64,000 nucleotides of DNA from Mucilaginibacter paludis DSM 18603 (GCF_000166195.2 NZ_CM001403.1:3986432-4050431); one strand, 5' to 3'. Shown: positions 17,999-26,966, counted from the first letter of the stretch. Numbers and translations: made by a program. The notes: generated by a model not told the origin, from the sequence alone.

Positions 17999-18895
17999 AT
18001 GGAAAAGAATTTAAAGTATATCATATTATTTGCAGTTATCGCCACCGTAGCGATAACTGCATGTACAAAAGCTAAATATTCGTTTGGCAGTATAGCTGCG
18101 CCTACCAATCTTAGCTTAACGCCCACCATACAGGGAGCTAATACCGCTAACCCCACAGGCGATGGCTCGGGTAATGTTTTGATCAGTGTTTCGGCCGCGA
18201 ATGCTATTACTTACAAAATATTTTTGGGCAACGGCGATTCTGTGTTAACATCATCGGGGCAAATCAGTTATAAGTATACCAAGCTGGATACCAATACTTA
18301 TACGGTTACCGCAAATGCTATCGGCACAGGCGGGGCAACAGCTACGCTAAGCAAGCAAATCAAGGTTTTGTACAAATACCAGATACCAACGAATATCATA
18401 GCCTTGTTAACCAATGGTTCGTCTAAAAATTGGATGGTGGCTAAAGATACCGTGGGCCATTTTGGCGTAGGCCCAATAACAAGTTTCACGCCCGATTGGT
18501 ATAAAGCCGCACCTAACGAAAAACCCTCTTGCGCTTATGCGGGTACCATTACCTTTACCCAGGTAAATGCCAACACCATATCAATGATAGATAATAATCT
18601 TAATTCATCATTTTTAACCGGTGCTTCTACGGCTTTTTACGGACAGTCAGGCGGCGACGGATGTTATGTAGTTAATACCGGGGGCACTAAAACACTTGGT
18701 TTCTCGGGCGCCAACAGCGGGTCAAGCACATCTAATTCAACAGGCGTGCAGTTTAATGTTCCCGGTAACGGCCTTGTAAACTTTGGTACCGGCGGCAGCA
18801 CTTACGAGATCATCTCGCTGAGTACTACGGTAATGGTACTCCGGAATATAGGCAGCGACGGAAACGCCTGGTATCAGATATTAAAAGCCAAATAA
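17999..18895 (+). CDS. surface lipoprotein of the glucan locus (PKD-like + beta domain)
   Basis: A 298-residue lipoprotein (lipobox ITAC, Cys22). After a short linker, residues about 30-125 form a PKD-like domain (VLISVSAANAITYKIFLGNGDS...YTVTANAIG). The C-terminal part (NGSSKNWMVAKDTVGHFGVGP..., a Gly/Ser-rich strand region, and ISLSTTVMVLRNIGSDGNAWYQIL) resembles the lipocalin-like domains that accompany PUL lipoproteins. It sits 18 bp after the previous lipoprotein gene and 40 bp before GH16. Its likely job is glycan capture at the cell surface. The PKD-like part shares wording with the same region of the GH16 protein, so the domain has been shuffled within the operon. Confidence 0.75.
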   Translation: MEKNLKYIILFAVIATVAITACTKAKYSFGSIAAPTNLSLTPTIQGANTANPTGDGSGNVLISVSAANAITYKIFLGNGDSVLTSSGQISYKYTKLDTNTYTVTANAIGTGGATATLSKQIKVLYKYQIPTNIIALLTNGSSKNWMVAKDTVGHFGVGPITSFTPDWYKAAPNEKPSCAYAGTITFTQVNANTISMIDNNLNSSFLTGASTAFYGQSGGDGCYVVNTGGTKTLGFSGANSGSSTSNSTGVQFNVPGNGLVNFGTGGSTYEIISLSTTVMVLRNIGSDGNAWYQILKAK

Positions 18896-18935
18896 CAAAA
18901 GTTTTATGCTCAACTTTAATATATATCACAACACC

Positions 18936-19967
18936 ATGAGGAATTTTGCCAGAGGATGCATCTTGCTGAGCCTCTTTTTAATGGCCTGTAGTAAAGCGAG
19001 TTCAAGTAGCGATAACTCGGCCCTGCCACCAACCAACCTAACGGTTAACGCTGTTGCGGCCCAAGATAGCAGCGGCAATGTAAGCATTACCGCCAAGGCG
19101 AGCAATGCTACAACTTATGATATTGATTTCGGCAACGGAGTTATACAAACGGTGCCTTCCGGAAGTACTACGTATAAGTATACCGCTGCCGGAACTTATA
19201 CCATTAACGTTGTAGCAAAAAGTGCATCAGGGCAAACCCTGTCTGCAAACACTAACGTAACGGTGGCTATTAAGGTAAGTCTGGTTTGGTCGGACGAGTT
19301 TAATGTAGATGGCGCTCCCGACCCGAACAAATGGGGCTACGATATTGGCACCGGATCTGGCGGATGGGGAAACTCGGAATTGGAGTATTATACCAACCGG
19401 GCGCAAAACGCTTATGTGCAGGGTGGTACGCTAAAAATTGTGGCTTTAAAAGAAAATTATAGCGGCAGTGCATATACCTCTGCAAAGTTGCTTTCAAAAA
19501 ACAAGTACGCCTTCACTTATGGGCATATTGATATCAGGGCTAAGCTACCATCCGGGCAAGGGCCATGGCCTGCTCTGTGGATGCTGGGCAGCAATATTGA
19601 TACCGCTGGCTGGCCTGCCTGTGGCGAAATGGATATTATGGAAGCAAATGGCGCCAATTCCAATAAAATATACGGAACGCTTCATTACCCGGGGCACTCG
19701 GGCGCTAACGGTAATGGTAACACCCTTATCATTAGTAATGCCACAACCGCTTTCCATGTATACTCTTTGGATTGGTCGCCATCGGCAATAAAAATCTACG
19801 TAGATAACCAGCTGTTCCAAACGGTTGCCAATTCATCAGGTATCCCGTTCAATCATGATTTTTTCTTCATCATGAACCTGGCTATCGGCGGTACTTTTGG
19901 TGGTTCGGTTGACCCTGCTTTCAATAGTGCCACTATGGAGGTAGACTATATCAGAGTTTATAAATAA
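18936..19967 (+). CDS. GH16 endo-beta-1,3-glucanase (laminarinase-type), lipoprotein
   Basis: A 343-residue surface enzyme from the ATG at 18936; an in-frame ATG at 18906 would add ten residues before the signal peptide. Lipobox FLMAC with Cys18 predicts lipid anchoring. Residues 30-112 form a PKD-like domain, followed by the GH16 jelly roll (LVWSDEFNVDG, WGNSELEYYT, YGHIDIRAKLPSGQGPWPALWM). The catalytic signature GEMDIMEANG gives nucleophile Glu231 and acid/base Glu236 with the beta-bulge Met, typical of laminarinases and related enzymes rather than of carrageenases or agarases. It probably cuts beta-1,3-glucan outside the cell for SusCD uptake. Mixed-linkage glucan is an alternative substrate. 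Confidence 0.9.
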   Translation: MRNFARGCILLSLFLMACSKASSSSDNSALPPTNLTVNAVAAQDSSGNVSITAKASNATTYDIDFGNGVIQTVPSGSTTYKYTAAGTYTINVVAKSASGQTLSANTNVTVAIKVSLVWSDEFNVDGAPDPNKWGYDIGTGSGGWGNSELEYYTNRAQNAYVQGGTLKIVALKENYSGSAYTSAKLLSKNKYAFTYGHIDIRAKLPSGQGPWPALWMLGSNIDTAGWPACGEMDIMEANGANSNKIYGTLHYPGHSGANGNGNTLIISNATTAFHVYSLDWSPSAIKIYVDNQLFQTVANSSGIPFNHDFFFIMNLAIGGTFGGSVDPAFNSATMEVDYIRVYK

Positions 19968-19971
19968 GCAC

Positions 19972-19991
19972 AGGCCATCCGGCCTTTTTTT
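19972..19991 (+). terminator. intrinsic terminator after GH16
   Basis: Stem AGGCC / GGCCT (19972-19976, 19981-19985), loop ATCC, then a run of seven T. The stem is only 5 bp but G+C-rich. It separates the SusC-to-GH16 unit from the GH3 gene 58 bp downstream, so GH3 may depend on read-through or its own promoter. Confidence 0.55.
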
Positions 19992-20049
19992 CCTTACTCA
20001 GCATATCCTGCCCTAATTTGGCAGGGTATGTTATTACGCTATCAATCAA

Positions 20050-22314
20050 ATGCTTTTTACCAATAAACACACTAACCGCTGCTTGTTATTAACAGCACTT
20101 TCACTGTTCCTGGGGCTTAGTCTGCCTGCGCAAAATAAACCATCGGCTGCAGGCATTGCACAAAAGGTTAATAACCTGCTTGCTAAAATGACCCTCGAAG
20201 AAAAGATTGGCCAGCTAAACCAGTATGCCAGTTATAAAAATGCCACCGGGCCCATCAGCAATACGGGTAACATGGTAGATGAGATAAAGCAAGGCAGGGT
20301 TGGATCGATATTAAAGGTGAACGGAGCTGTTGATACTCGTATTTACCAGCAGGCAGCCATGCAATCGCGCCTTAAAATACCTTTGCTTTTTGGCGAAGAT
20401 GTGATACACGGTTATCGCACCACTTTTCCAATACCATTGGCCGAAGCGGCCAGCTGGGATATGGATGCCATCCGTTTATCGGCCCGTATTGCCGCTACCG
20501 AGGCTGCTGCTTCGGGCATACACTGGACGTTTGCCCCCATGGTGGACATCAGCCGCGACCCGCGTTGGGGCAGGGTAATGGAAGGCGCAGGGGAAGACCC
20601 TTACCTTGGGTCGCAAATAGCGATAGCTCGCGTAAAAGGTTTCCAGGGCGATGGCTTGGGTAGTTTAGATGCGGTTATGGCCTGTGCCAAGCACTTTGCC
20701 GCTTACGGGGCGGCCATTGCCGGGCGCGATTACAATGCTGTTGACATGAGCGACCGTATGCTTTGGGAGGTTTATCTCCCTCCGTTTAAAGCCGCTTTGG
20801 ATGCAGGGGCTGCCACCTTTATGAACTCGTTTAACGAACTGAATGGCATACCGGCAACTGGTAATAGCTACCTACAGCGCAAAGTACTGAAAGGGAAGTG
20901 GGGCTTTAAGGGTTTTGTAGTTAGCGATTGGGGTTCGATAGCCGAAATGGTGAACCATGGCTTTGTTAAGGATAAAAACGAAGCCGCCCGGGTTGCGCTC
21001 AACGCAGGCTCTGATATGGATATGGAAGGGCGCAGCTATATCGAATACTTGCCCCAACTGGTAAGGAGCGGGAAGGTATCCATCACTTTGGTGGATGATG
21101 CGGTGAGGCGCGTGCTCACTAAAAAATTTGAATTGGGTTTATTTGATGATCCTTACCGCTTTAGCGATGAAAAACGCGAGAAGGAAATTGTTAACTCGCC
21201 CCGAAACCATGAGGTAGCCAAAATGATGGCCCAGAAAAGCATTGTACTTTTGAAGAACGAAGGTGAACTTTTGCCCTTGTCGCGCAACGCGAAGTCGATA
21301 GCTGTAATAGGCCCCTTGGCAAAAGCCAAAAAAGATATGAACGGCTTTTGGGCCTTGCCCTGGGGAATTGCAGACGAAAGCGAGCCGGTATCGTTGTTTG
21401 AAGGTATACAAGCTAAAGTTGGGGATAAAAAGAATGTATGGTATGCAAAGGGCTGCAACGTCAATGATACTTCGCGCGCCGGTTTTGCCGAAGCTGCGCG
21501 GGTTGCCCAGAATGCCGATGTGGTTGTAATGGCCATTGGCGAAGCTTACAATATGAGCGGCGAAGCTAAAAGTCGTGCAAACATCCACTTGCCCGGGGTG
21601 CAAGAGGAGTTGGTAAAAGCCATACAGGCAACCGGTAAACCTACGGTAGTATTGGTAATGGGCGGAAGGCCGCTAATTTTTAATTGGACCGCCGACCATG
21701 TGCCGGCTATATTATTTACCTGGTGGCTGGGCGTTGAGGGCGGCAATGCCATGGCAGATGTACTGTTTGGCGATTATAATCCTTCGGCAAAGCTACCCAT
21801 AACTTTCCCGCGCTCAGAGGGACAGATCCCTGTGTATTATGCCTCAAAAAATACAGGAAGACCCTTAGTAGATGTAAATGATGTGGCCTACAAATCGGCC
21901 TATATCGACGAGCTGAATACGCCTCGCTTTGCTTTTGGCTACGGGTTGAGCTATACTCATTTTAAGTACAGCGACTTGAAATTGAGTTCGAAAAAAATCA
22001 ACAATACGCAAACCATAACCTGTTCGTTCACCATAACCAATAGCGGGAAATATACCGGCGAAGAAGTAGTGCAACTGTACTTACGTAATAGGGTGGCAAG
22101 TGTAACCCGCCCCGTTAAGGAACTCAAAGATTTCAAAAAAATAAAATTAATGCCTTCTGAAAGCAAAACGGTAAGCTTCGTTATTGATAAACAAAAACTT
22201 TGCTTCTATAATCAAAGCATGCAATGGGGCACCGAGCCAGGTATGTTTGATGTGATGATCGGCAGCGCATCAAACGACATCAGGCTATCAGATGATTTTG
22301 AACTTTTAAAATAA
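20050..22314 (+). CDS. GH3 beta-glucosidase (BglX-like)
   Basis: A 754-residue exported glycosidase with a signal peptide ending at SLPAQ. The N-terminal TIM-barrel carries the GH3 signatures LLFGEDVIHGYRTTFPIP, SRDPRWGRVMEGAGEDPYLG, KHFAAYG and the nucleophile Asp293 in VVSDWGS. The alpha/beta sandwich follows (SIVLLKNEGELLPL, AVIGPLA), and a fibronectin-III-like domain ends the chain (GEEVVQLYLRN...RPVKELKDFKKI). Domain order and length match periplasmic BglX-type enzymes. In this locus it should release glucose from beta-linked oligosaccharides imported by SusCD. Confidence 0.93.
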   Translation: MLFTNKHTNRCLLLTALSLFLGLSLPAQNKPSAAGIAQKVNNLLAKMTLEEKIGQLNQYASYKNATGPISNTGNMVDEIKQGRVGSILKVNGAVDTRIYQQAAMQSRLKIPLLFGEDVIHGYRTTFPIPLAEAASWDMDAIRLSARIAATEAAASGIHWTFAPMVDISRDPRWGRVMEGAGEDPYLGSQIAIARVKGFQGDGLGSLDAVMACAKHFAAYGAAIAGRDYNAVDMSDRMLWEVYLPPFKAALDAGAATFMNSFNELNGIPATGNSYLQRKVLKGKWGFKGFVVSDWGSIAEMVNHGFVKDKNEAARVALNAGSDMDMEGRSYIEYLPQLVRSGKVSITLVDDAVRRVLTKKFELGLFDDPYRFSDEKREKEIVNSPRNHEVAKMMAQKSIVLLKNEGELLPLSRNAKSIAVIGPLAKAKKDMNGFWALPWGIADESEPVSLFEGIQAKVGDKKNVWYAKGCNVNDTSRAGFAEAARVAQNADVVVMAIGEAYNMSGEAKSRANIHLPGVQEELVKAIQATGKPTVVLVMGGRPLIFNWTADHVPAILFTWWLGVEGGNAMADVLFGDYNPSAKLPITFPRSEGQIPVYYASKNTGRPLVDVNDVAYKSAYIDELNTPRFAFGYGLSYTHFKYSDLKLSSKKINNTQTITCSFTITNSGKYTGEEVVQLYLRNRVASVTRPVKELKDFKKIKLMPSESKTVSFVIDKQKLCFYNQSMQWGTEPGMFDVMIGSASNDIRLSDDFELLK

Positions 22315-22413
22315 ATAAGATGTAAAGACGATAAACAAGCCCGGATTTACTTGGGGCAGTTCCCCGGATTTAATAACATCGGAGGGAATAACAATGGAAG
22401 GGCTTTTTTAGAA

Positions 22414-22617
22414 CTACGACGTGAGCTTCCAGTTCTCATAGTCCCAAATAAATATCTTGCCTTTTATAGTAAGTTCCACATTTTCCGTACCCGCCGAATC
22501 AACCGGGCCGGCCAAGCCTAAATCAATAAGTTTTTCACAAATTCGTTTAAGTTTCTCTGGCTTCATGGTCCTCTTTTGGATGAGCTTTAGGGCTTTGTAT
22601 ATTTGGCGTTCGGTCAT
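22414..22617 (-). CDS. small winged-helix-like protein
   Basis: A 67-residue soluble protein. The sequence MTERQIYKALKLIQKR, KPEKLKRICEKLIDLGLAG and VELTIKGKIFIW has the helix-helix-helix-wing pattern of small winged-helix DNA-binding proteins, with a strand (VELTIKGKIFI) in place of the wing. I do not recognise a named family. It stands alone between the GH3 gene and a lipoprotein gene on the opposite strand. It could be a small regulator. Confidence 0.55.
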   Translation of the reverse strand: MTERQIYKALKLIQKRTMKPEKLKRICEKLIDLGLAGPVDSAGTENVELTIKGKIFIWDYENWKLTS

Positions 22618-22813
22618 ATTGATAAAACAACAACAGGTTAACGCAATTGTTGAAAATACTATGCAATGATTTTTTAAATTTACCCTTGGTTTGGCAACGG
22701 CTAAGTTACGTATAAATGCAACGAGTTAAGGATAAAAACAACATTTCTTGTTTTAGATGGAAGCGTTAACTTTCTATTTTAGTGAAAAGCATAAAAAGGT
22801 ATAACAGACCAAA

Positions 22814-22882
22814 ATGACTAAACAGCAAAACGAACGTGTATGGGCTTTAGAGAAAGCCTTGCTAAAACAGGCAAATAAGTGA
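22814..22882 (+). CDS. 22-codon leader ORF coupled to the next gene
   Basis: ATG at 22814, TGA at 22880-22882; product MTKQQNERVWALEKALLKQ followed by ANK. Its stop overlaps the ATG of the lipoprotein gene by one base (TGATG), the usual layout for translational coupling. The peptide is an amphipathic helix and could be a leader or a small protein in its own right. Confidence 0.35.
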   Translation: MTKQQNERVWALEKALLKQANK

Positions 22883-23538
22883 TGAGGTTGTTCGCCCCAA
22901 TGGCCGTTGGTATTTACGCTGTGAGGCTATGCCCCATTATAGTAACCGTGGCATGCTTATTTGTGGCGTGTCATCAAAGTCCGCCCGGCGAATGGGCCGA
23001 TGGCACCAAACTGCTTAACTACGGTTATTTCACGATAGAAGTGCCCGTAAGCTGGCAACCTGTGGCTACGAAATCAATAGATTCATTTACAGGAGAGATT
23101 CATATAGACTCTTCTACCGTAATTTCTTTCGATTTTGGATGGTATTCTAACAGCCTGGACGAAGATAAAGAGTGCGACCGTTATATGATTGAAAAAGGGG
23201 ATGTTTACATTGCCGATACCACTGGTGCGACGAGGGAGAAGAAGGGTACCGCTGTTTGGCTTTATTATGGGAAAGCAGATAGTACTAACTTGCAGAAGCT
23301 TAGGCTTAGCGATGTTAAATATACAACGATAAACAACCATAAGGCTAAGCTGGTTATTGCAAAAAAGGCTGGTCAAGGTACCACCGGCGTATATTTCGAT
23401 AGCTTATGGGTAGCGGGCAGTGATAAAGACAGATTTCAGCTAAACAGCTATAACCTGAGTAAAGAAAAACAACAGGAATTATTAACTGCAATTAAAACTT
23501 TAAAGTTTTACAAACACCCTATTACACCAACCGATTAA
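22882..23538 (+). CDS. hypothetical lipoprotein
   Basis: A 218-residue protein with an N-terminal hydrophobic segment and a lipobox-like LFVAC (Cys about 29). The mature part begins GEWADGTKLLNYGYFTIEVPVSWQPV, a pattern seen in small PsbP-like or DUF1795-like surface proteins, in which a beta-rich domain binds a partner. A function cannot be named. The start at 22882 (a GTG at 22879 also precedes it in frame) overlaps the stop of a 22-codon ORF by one base. Its stop codon overlaps that of the convergent acyltransferase gene by two bases, so no terminator lies between them. Confidence 0.7.
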   Translation: MRLFAPMAVGIYAVRLCPIIVTVACLFVACHQSPPGEWADGTKLLNYGYFTIEVPVSWQPVATKSIDSFTGEIHIDSSTVISFDFGWYSNSLDEDKECDRYMIEKGDVYIADTTGATREKKGTAVWLYYGKADSTNLQKLRLSDVKYTTINNHKAKLVIAKKAGQGTTGVYFDSLWVAGSDKDRFQLNSYNLSKEKQQELLTAIKTLKFYKHPITPTD

Positions 23539-24425
23539 TACCCGTTTTCGGTAATATCTTCAGGTTTAAACTTCCACCTCCTGTGCGACCATAGCCAATA
23601 CTGGAGCTCCTGCCTTATCCGTTGTTCAAGATATTGCACATGTGCGTTGGTGATTTCGTGTATGGCGGATAGTTTGGGTTCAAGGTATAGCGGTATAAAG
23701 GCGCATTGGTAATAGCCGCGTTTCACCCTCCTGATATCGCAAAATACTACGGCGGTGTTGGTTAGCTTGGCCAGTTTTTCCACACCTAAAAACACAGCGG
23801 TTGGCTGATTTAAAAAATTGGTGAAATATTGTATCTCCGATCTGGCCGGTGTTTGGTCGCCCACCAGTACCGTTACCGAGCGCTCATTGCGGTATTCTAC
23901 CAGTTTACGCGCGGTGTTTTTCATGCTTACCAGTGTAGCGCCAAACCTTGACCGCATCCTGATAAAAGCAGTGTCAAAGTAAATGTTCGACATTGGCTTA
24001 TAAACAATTACCCGCTGCTCATCATACAGTTGGCTAAATCTAAGCCCGTTCATCTCCCAGTTTCCGTAATGGCCCAGTATGCCGATAACGCTTTGCCCTT
24101 TGTTGAAGATTTCCTGAATTAACTCCGGGTTTGGCGCAAAAACTCTTTTCGCTATTTGCCTGTGTGATATGGTGAGCAGCTTTACGGTTTCTACAACCAA
24201 ATCGGCTAAATAACGGAAGTACTTTTTTCTGATCAATGCGCGTTCTTTAGCTGATTTTTCAGGAAAGGCATTCAATAAATTGAGATCAACAACCTTGCGC
24301 CGATAATTAACAATATAGTAAAGTACGATATAAAGTACATCGGCAATAATGTACAGCAGCCAGAAAGGCGATATAGAGAGCAGGAAAAGCAATGCTAATA
24401 GCAATATAGAAAACACTCGCTTCAT
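23535..24425 (-). CDS. LpxL/HtrB-type acyltransferase
   Basis: A 296-residue inner-membrane acyltransferase of the LpxL/LpxM/HtrB family, which adds secondary acyl chains to lipid A or related lipids. There are one or two N-terminal membrane segments (FSILLLALLFLLSISPFWLLY, ADVLYIVLYYIV). The catalytic HX4E motif is HYGNWE (His119, Glu124) in VIGILGHYGNWEM, followed by VIVYKPMSNIYFD and VTVLVGDQTPARSE, which are typical of the family. It is convergent with the lipoprotein gene on the plus strand. Acting on lipid A fits the family; other acyl-transfer substrates in Bacteroidota are possible. Confidence 0.88.
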   Translation of the reverse strand: MKRVFSILLLALLFLLSISPFWLLYIIADVLYIVLYYIVNYRRKVVDLNLLNAFPEKSAKERALIRKKYFRYLADLVVETVKLLTISHRQIAKRVFAPNPELIQEIFNKGQSVIGILGHYGNWEMNGLRFSQLYDEQRVIVYKPMSNIYFDTAFIRMRSRFGATLVSMKNTARKLVEYRNERSVTVLVGDQTPARSEIQYFTNFLNQPTAVFLGVEKLAKLTNTAVVFCDIRRVKRGYYQCAFIPLYLEPKLSAIHEITNAHVQYLEQRIRQELQYWLWSHRRWKFKPEDITENGY

Positions 24426-24579
24426 CCTTTTTAATTTGATTTGTAAGATGTTGCAAGCAATTAAAAAAAATAAAATCTACAATAATTTTATCGTCATAAT
24501 TAATTTTATAAACTGGATTGAAACACTGAACTGGCGGCTTCAGGCCGGCGAATCAGTAATGCTACATAATGGCGTAGGG

Positions 24580-25152
24580 TTAGCCCGCCAGGCAGTGCTC
24601 TTCCCGTGTTGTAATGCTGCCAATCATATCTTTTAAAATGCCGCGGGCCCGGTGCAGGGTTGTGCGTGATAGTAATTCGCTCATGCCGAGCGACTGGCCT
24701 ATTTCCTGGTGTGAGTACCCCTCGATAGCGTACAAATTAAAAACAGAACGATAGTTTTTAGGCAGTTTGTGTATGAGGTTCATCAAATCCTGAACTTCGA
24801 GGCCATGCTCATTATACGACCGGCTTAGCCAGGCGCTTTCGTCGGCGGTAAAGTCTTCAACCAAAACCATCGGCTTCAGTTTACGGTAACGTGATATGGC
24901 GGCATGCACCATAATACGGCGGATCCATCCTTCAAGGCTTCCTTCACCACGGTAGTTATTCATGTTTTTAAATACTTTGATAAATCCTTCCTGCAATATA
25001 TCCTGGGCCTCATCCTTATCAGTGGCATACCGGAGGCATACGGCCATCATACCTGGGCTAAGTAACTTGTATAATAACTCCTGGCATTTCCTGTCGTTAG
25101 TTAAACATCCTTCCCAAATGGTTTTTAAACGGTTGTTAGCGGTAGTAATCAT
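24580..25152 (-). CDS. ECF-type RNA polymerase sigma factor
   Basis: A 190-residue sigma-70 family factor. Region 2 is seen in LLSPGMMAVCLRYATDKDEAQDILQEGFIKVFKNMNNY followed by LEGWIRRIMVHAAISRYRK, and region 4 in LPKNYRSVFNLYAIEGYSHQEIGQSLGMSELLSRTTLHRARGIL. No anti-sigma gene lies next to it, and no TonB-linked receptor pair is near. An IS3-family element is inserted 124 bp upstream of the start, on the promoter side, so its present expression may come from the IS or be reduced. Confidence 0.9.
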   Translation of the reverse strand: MITTANNRLKTIWEGCLTNDRKCQELLYKLLSPGMMAVCLRYATDKDEAQDILQEGFIKVFKNMNNYRGEGSLEGWIRRIMVHAAISRYRKLKPMVLVEDFTADESAWLSRSYNEHGLEVQDLMNLIHKLPKNYRSVFNLYAIEGYSHQEIGQSLGMSELLSRTTLHRARGILKDMIGSITTREEHCLAG

Positions 25153-25508
25153 GTCTGTAATGTTTTACAAGGCATGCCAATACTAATACCATTTTTTTAA
25201 TGTTCTGATTGTGAGGTATTTGATTTGCGCTTGATTTTTAAACTGTTCGATACCGTACAGCCATCGTACACTACCGTGTCACGTCCTGAAAAAGGTTTAC
25301 ACATTTTACTGATTAATCCTGTTTCAAGTTTACACTTTATTTTAGTCCTGTAATGGGTTTACAGTTTTATAAAGATAAAGAATAACTGTTGTTGTTTGCT
25401 TGTAGTGTTGGAATGTGGGAAACTCCTTCAGTTTTCCATATTCCAACACGTTTTTCTTTTTTTGCTTCTTTTTTTCTTTTTGTTATCTCCTTTCTTTTTG
25501 TTTAAAAG

Positions 25509-26411
25509 CTATGCCATCACTTTTGCTGTCGGATGGTTAAGCAGATTTCTCCACCGGCGCTTGATCGGGCCGGTTTGCGTGTGCGCCTTTTCCGGTGTCA
25601 TCATATCCACGCTGCTGTGCGGCCTCATCCGGTTGTAAATATCGATGGCTATTTTTGCCGAACACTGCGCTTGATTACTATTCGAATAAGCATCTTCAAG
25701 CAGCTCCTGTTTAAGTATCCCGTTCACTCTTTCTGCAATAGCGTTGTCTTTGGGGTTGCCGCTTTGGGTCATGCTGATATTGATAGTATTAGATTTTAAT
25801 AAGGTTACATAGCCGTCGCTACAGTATTGTGAGCCACGATCGGAATGATGTATTAATGGCTTATCGCTTGCCCTCCCTTTTAACGCCATTTCCAAGGCTG
25901 TCAGCGGCCCCTCTGCCGACAAATCAATATGCATACAGAAGCCAACAATCTTACGGCTATAAGCATCCGTTATCAGGCTCAGGTAAGCGAACTTCTTCTT
26001 TCTCAGACGTATGTAGGTAATATCACTTACCCATAACTCATCTGCGCGGCTTAACCTGATGTCCTTTATAAGGTCGGGATATTTCTTCATCCAGTGATTG
26101 GAATCTGTTGTTTGGGGCTGACTGCGCCTTCTCTTTACAATCAGTAAATCATTTTCCCGCAACAAGTCAAAAAGCAGATCCCTGCATATATACATGTCAT
26201 GACCTTCCATAAATGGTTCCATCATCACATGCAGTTTCCGGCATCCAAGCCGAGGCTGAAAAGTACGGTGATAGAGTACTTGCTGGATAAGCAGGTCCTC
26301 CTCAAGCGATTTTTTGCCTGACAATTTCTGGTGCTGATAGTACGCCTGCGGTGAATGACCAAGCAGTCTGCAAAACCCACGAAGACCGCGTGGGCAACTT
26401 TGCATTTTCAT
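25509..26411 (-). CDS. IS3-family transposase OrfB (DDE integrase core)
   Basis: A 300-residue catalytic subunit. The N-terminal HTH_21-like part (SCPRGLRGFCRLLGHSPQAYYQH, LGCRKLHVMM) is followed by the rve integrase core with the DDE triad: Asp in WVSDITYIRL, Asp in HHSDRGSQYCS and Glu in NAIAERVNGILKQE. It ends with the family-typical YNRMRPHSSVDMMTPEKAH. The start overlaps the stop of orfA by four bases (ATGA). Fusion to OrfA by -1 frameshifting at an A7 run is possible. The translated product is identical to that of copy 2. Confidence 0.95.
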   Translation of the reverse strand: MKMQSCPRGLRGFCRLLGHSPQAYYQHQKLSGKKSLEEDLLIQQVLYHRTFQPRLGCRKLHVMMEPFMEGHDMYICRDLLFDLLRENDLLIVKRRRSQPQTTDSNHWMKKYPDLIKDIRLSRADELWVSDITYIRLRKKKFAYLSLITDAYSRKIVGFCMHIDLSAEGPLTALEMALKGRASDKPLIHHSDRGSQYCSDGYVTLLKSNTINISMTQSGNPKDNAIAERVNGILKQELLEDAYSNSNQAQCSAKIAIDIYNRMRPHSSVDMMTPEKAHTQTGPIKRRWRNLLNHPTAKVMA

Positions 26412-26731
26412 TTGGACTGCCTGGTGCCATGTTTTTTTCGCAGGTCGATGCCGAGCTCCTTACTGGATATATCGAGCATAAAATCCTGCAACTCGATCTT
26501 TAGCCGCGCCTCGCGTAATTCCTTTTTCAGTAGATTTATGTCATCAGGTATCGGTAATTCTTCCTTCACCACCCGGACTATTTCTCTGGCTTTTTTTGGC
26601 TTATTATGTTTTGACATCACAATACGATGTACTTGATCACGGCTTATTCCGTACTTCGCTGCTAATATACGGTAACCTAATCCTCCTTCATTATGATCAT
26701 AAAGGATTGCTGACACATTTTTATATTCCAT
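26408..26731 (-). CDS. IS3-family OrfA (HTH)
   Basis: A 107-residue DNA-binding subunit: HTH in GLGYRILAAKYGISRDQVHRIV, then a Lys/Glu-rich leucine-zipper-like helix (DDINLLKKELREARLKIELQDFMLDI). Near its end the codons CGA-AAA-AAA give an A7 run where a -1 slip would enter the orfB frame, which is open from there to the orfB ATG. Such a slip would yield the OrfAB transposase usual in IS3 elements. Identical to the orfA of copy 2. Confidence 0.93.
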   Translation of the reverse strand: MEYKNVSAILYDHNEGGLGYRILAAKYGISRDQVHRIVMSKHNKPKKAREIVRVVKEELPIPDDINLLKKELREARLKIELQDFMLDISSKELGIDLRKKHGTRQSK

Positions 26732-26966
26732 TTTTGGTTTATTTAATGTGTAAACCTATTTCAGGACTAGACACCGGACGAGTCAATTTGATAACGCGGA
26801 AACCATTTCGGTAAATTTGTGCGCAGCTAATTTGGTTTGCAAACCGGGCGCGCTGGCGGTTTAGCGTTTGTTAACAAATTGATAATATTAATAACTCAAT
26901 AGGTTAACACTGATAAATGAAGTTTGCGATTAAAACCTTTAACTACGTTCTGTCGATTCCGTGGGT

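Larger units (their letters stand above)
25277..26773 (-). mobile_element. IS3-family insertion sequence, copy 1 (1497 bp)
   Basis: Complete element with TGTC...GACA ends and imperfect terminal inverted repeats of about 29 bp (TGTCACGTCCTGAAAAAGG against TGTCTAGTCCTGAAATAGG, both continuing into TTTACACATT). It is flanked by a 3-bp target duplication CCG (25274-25276 and 26774-26776). It carries overlapping orfA and orfB. Three iterated motifs of the form TCCTG-N5-RGTTTACA lie at the orfB end (25283-25302, 25316-25335, 25345-25364), probably transposase sites. It has the same length as, and in all parts compared the same sequence as, the copy at 49249-50745, in the opposite orientation. Both should therefore be recent insertions. 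Confidence 0.93.

Noticed and set aside
21139..21603. Long minus-strand frame opposite the GH3 gene
   Set aside because: It is a shadow of the GH3 coding frame with no start context or family resemblance.
25283..25364. CRISPR-like array
   Set aside because: The three short repeats are subterminal motifs of the IS; units are only about 20 bp, imperfect, and occur in both IS copies.
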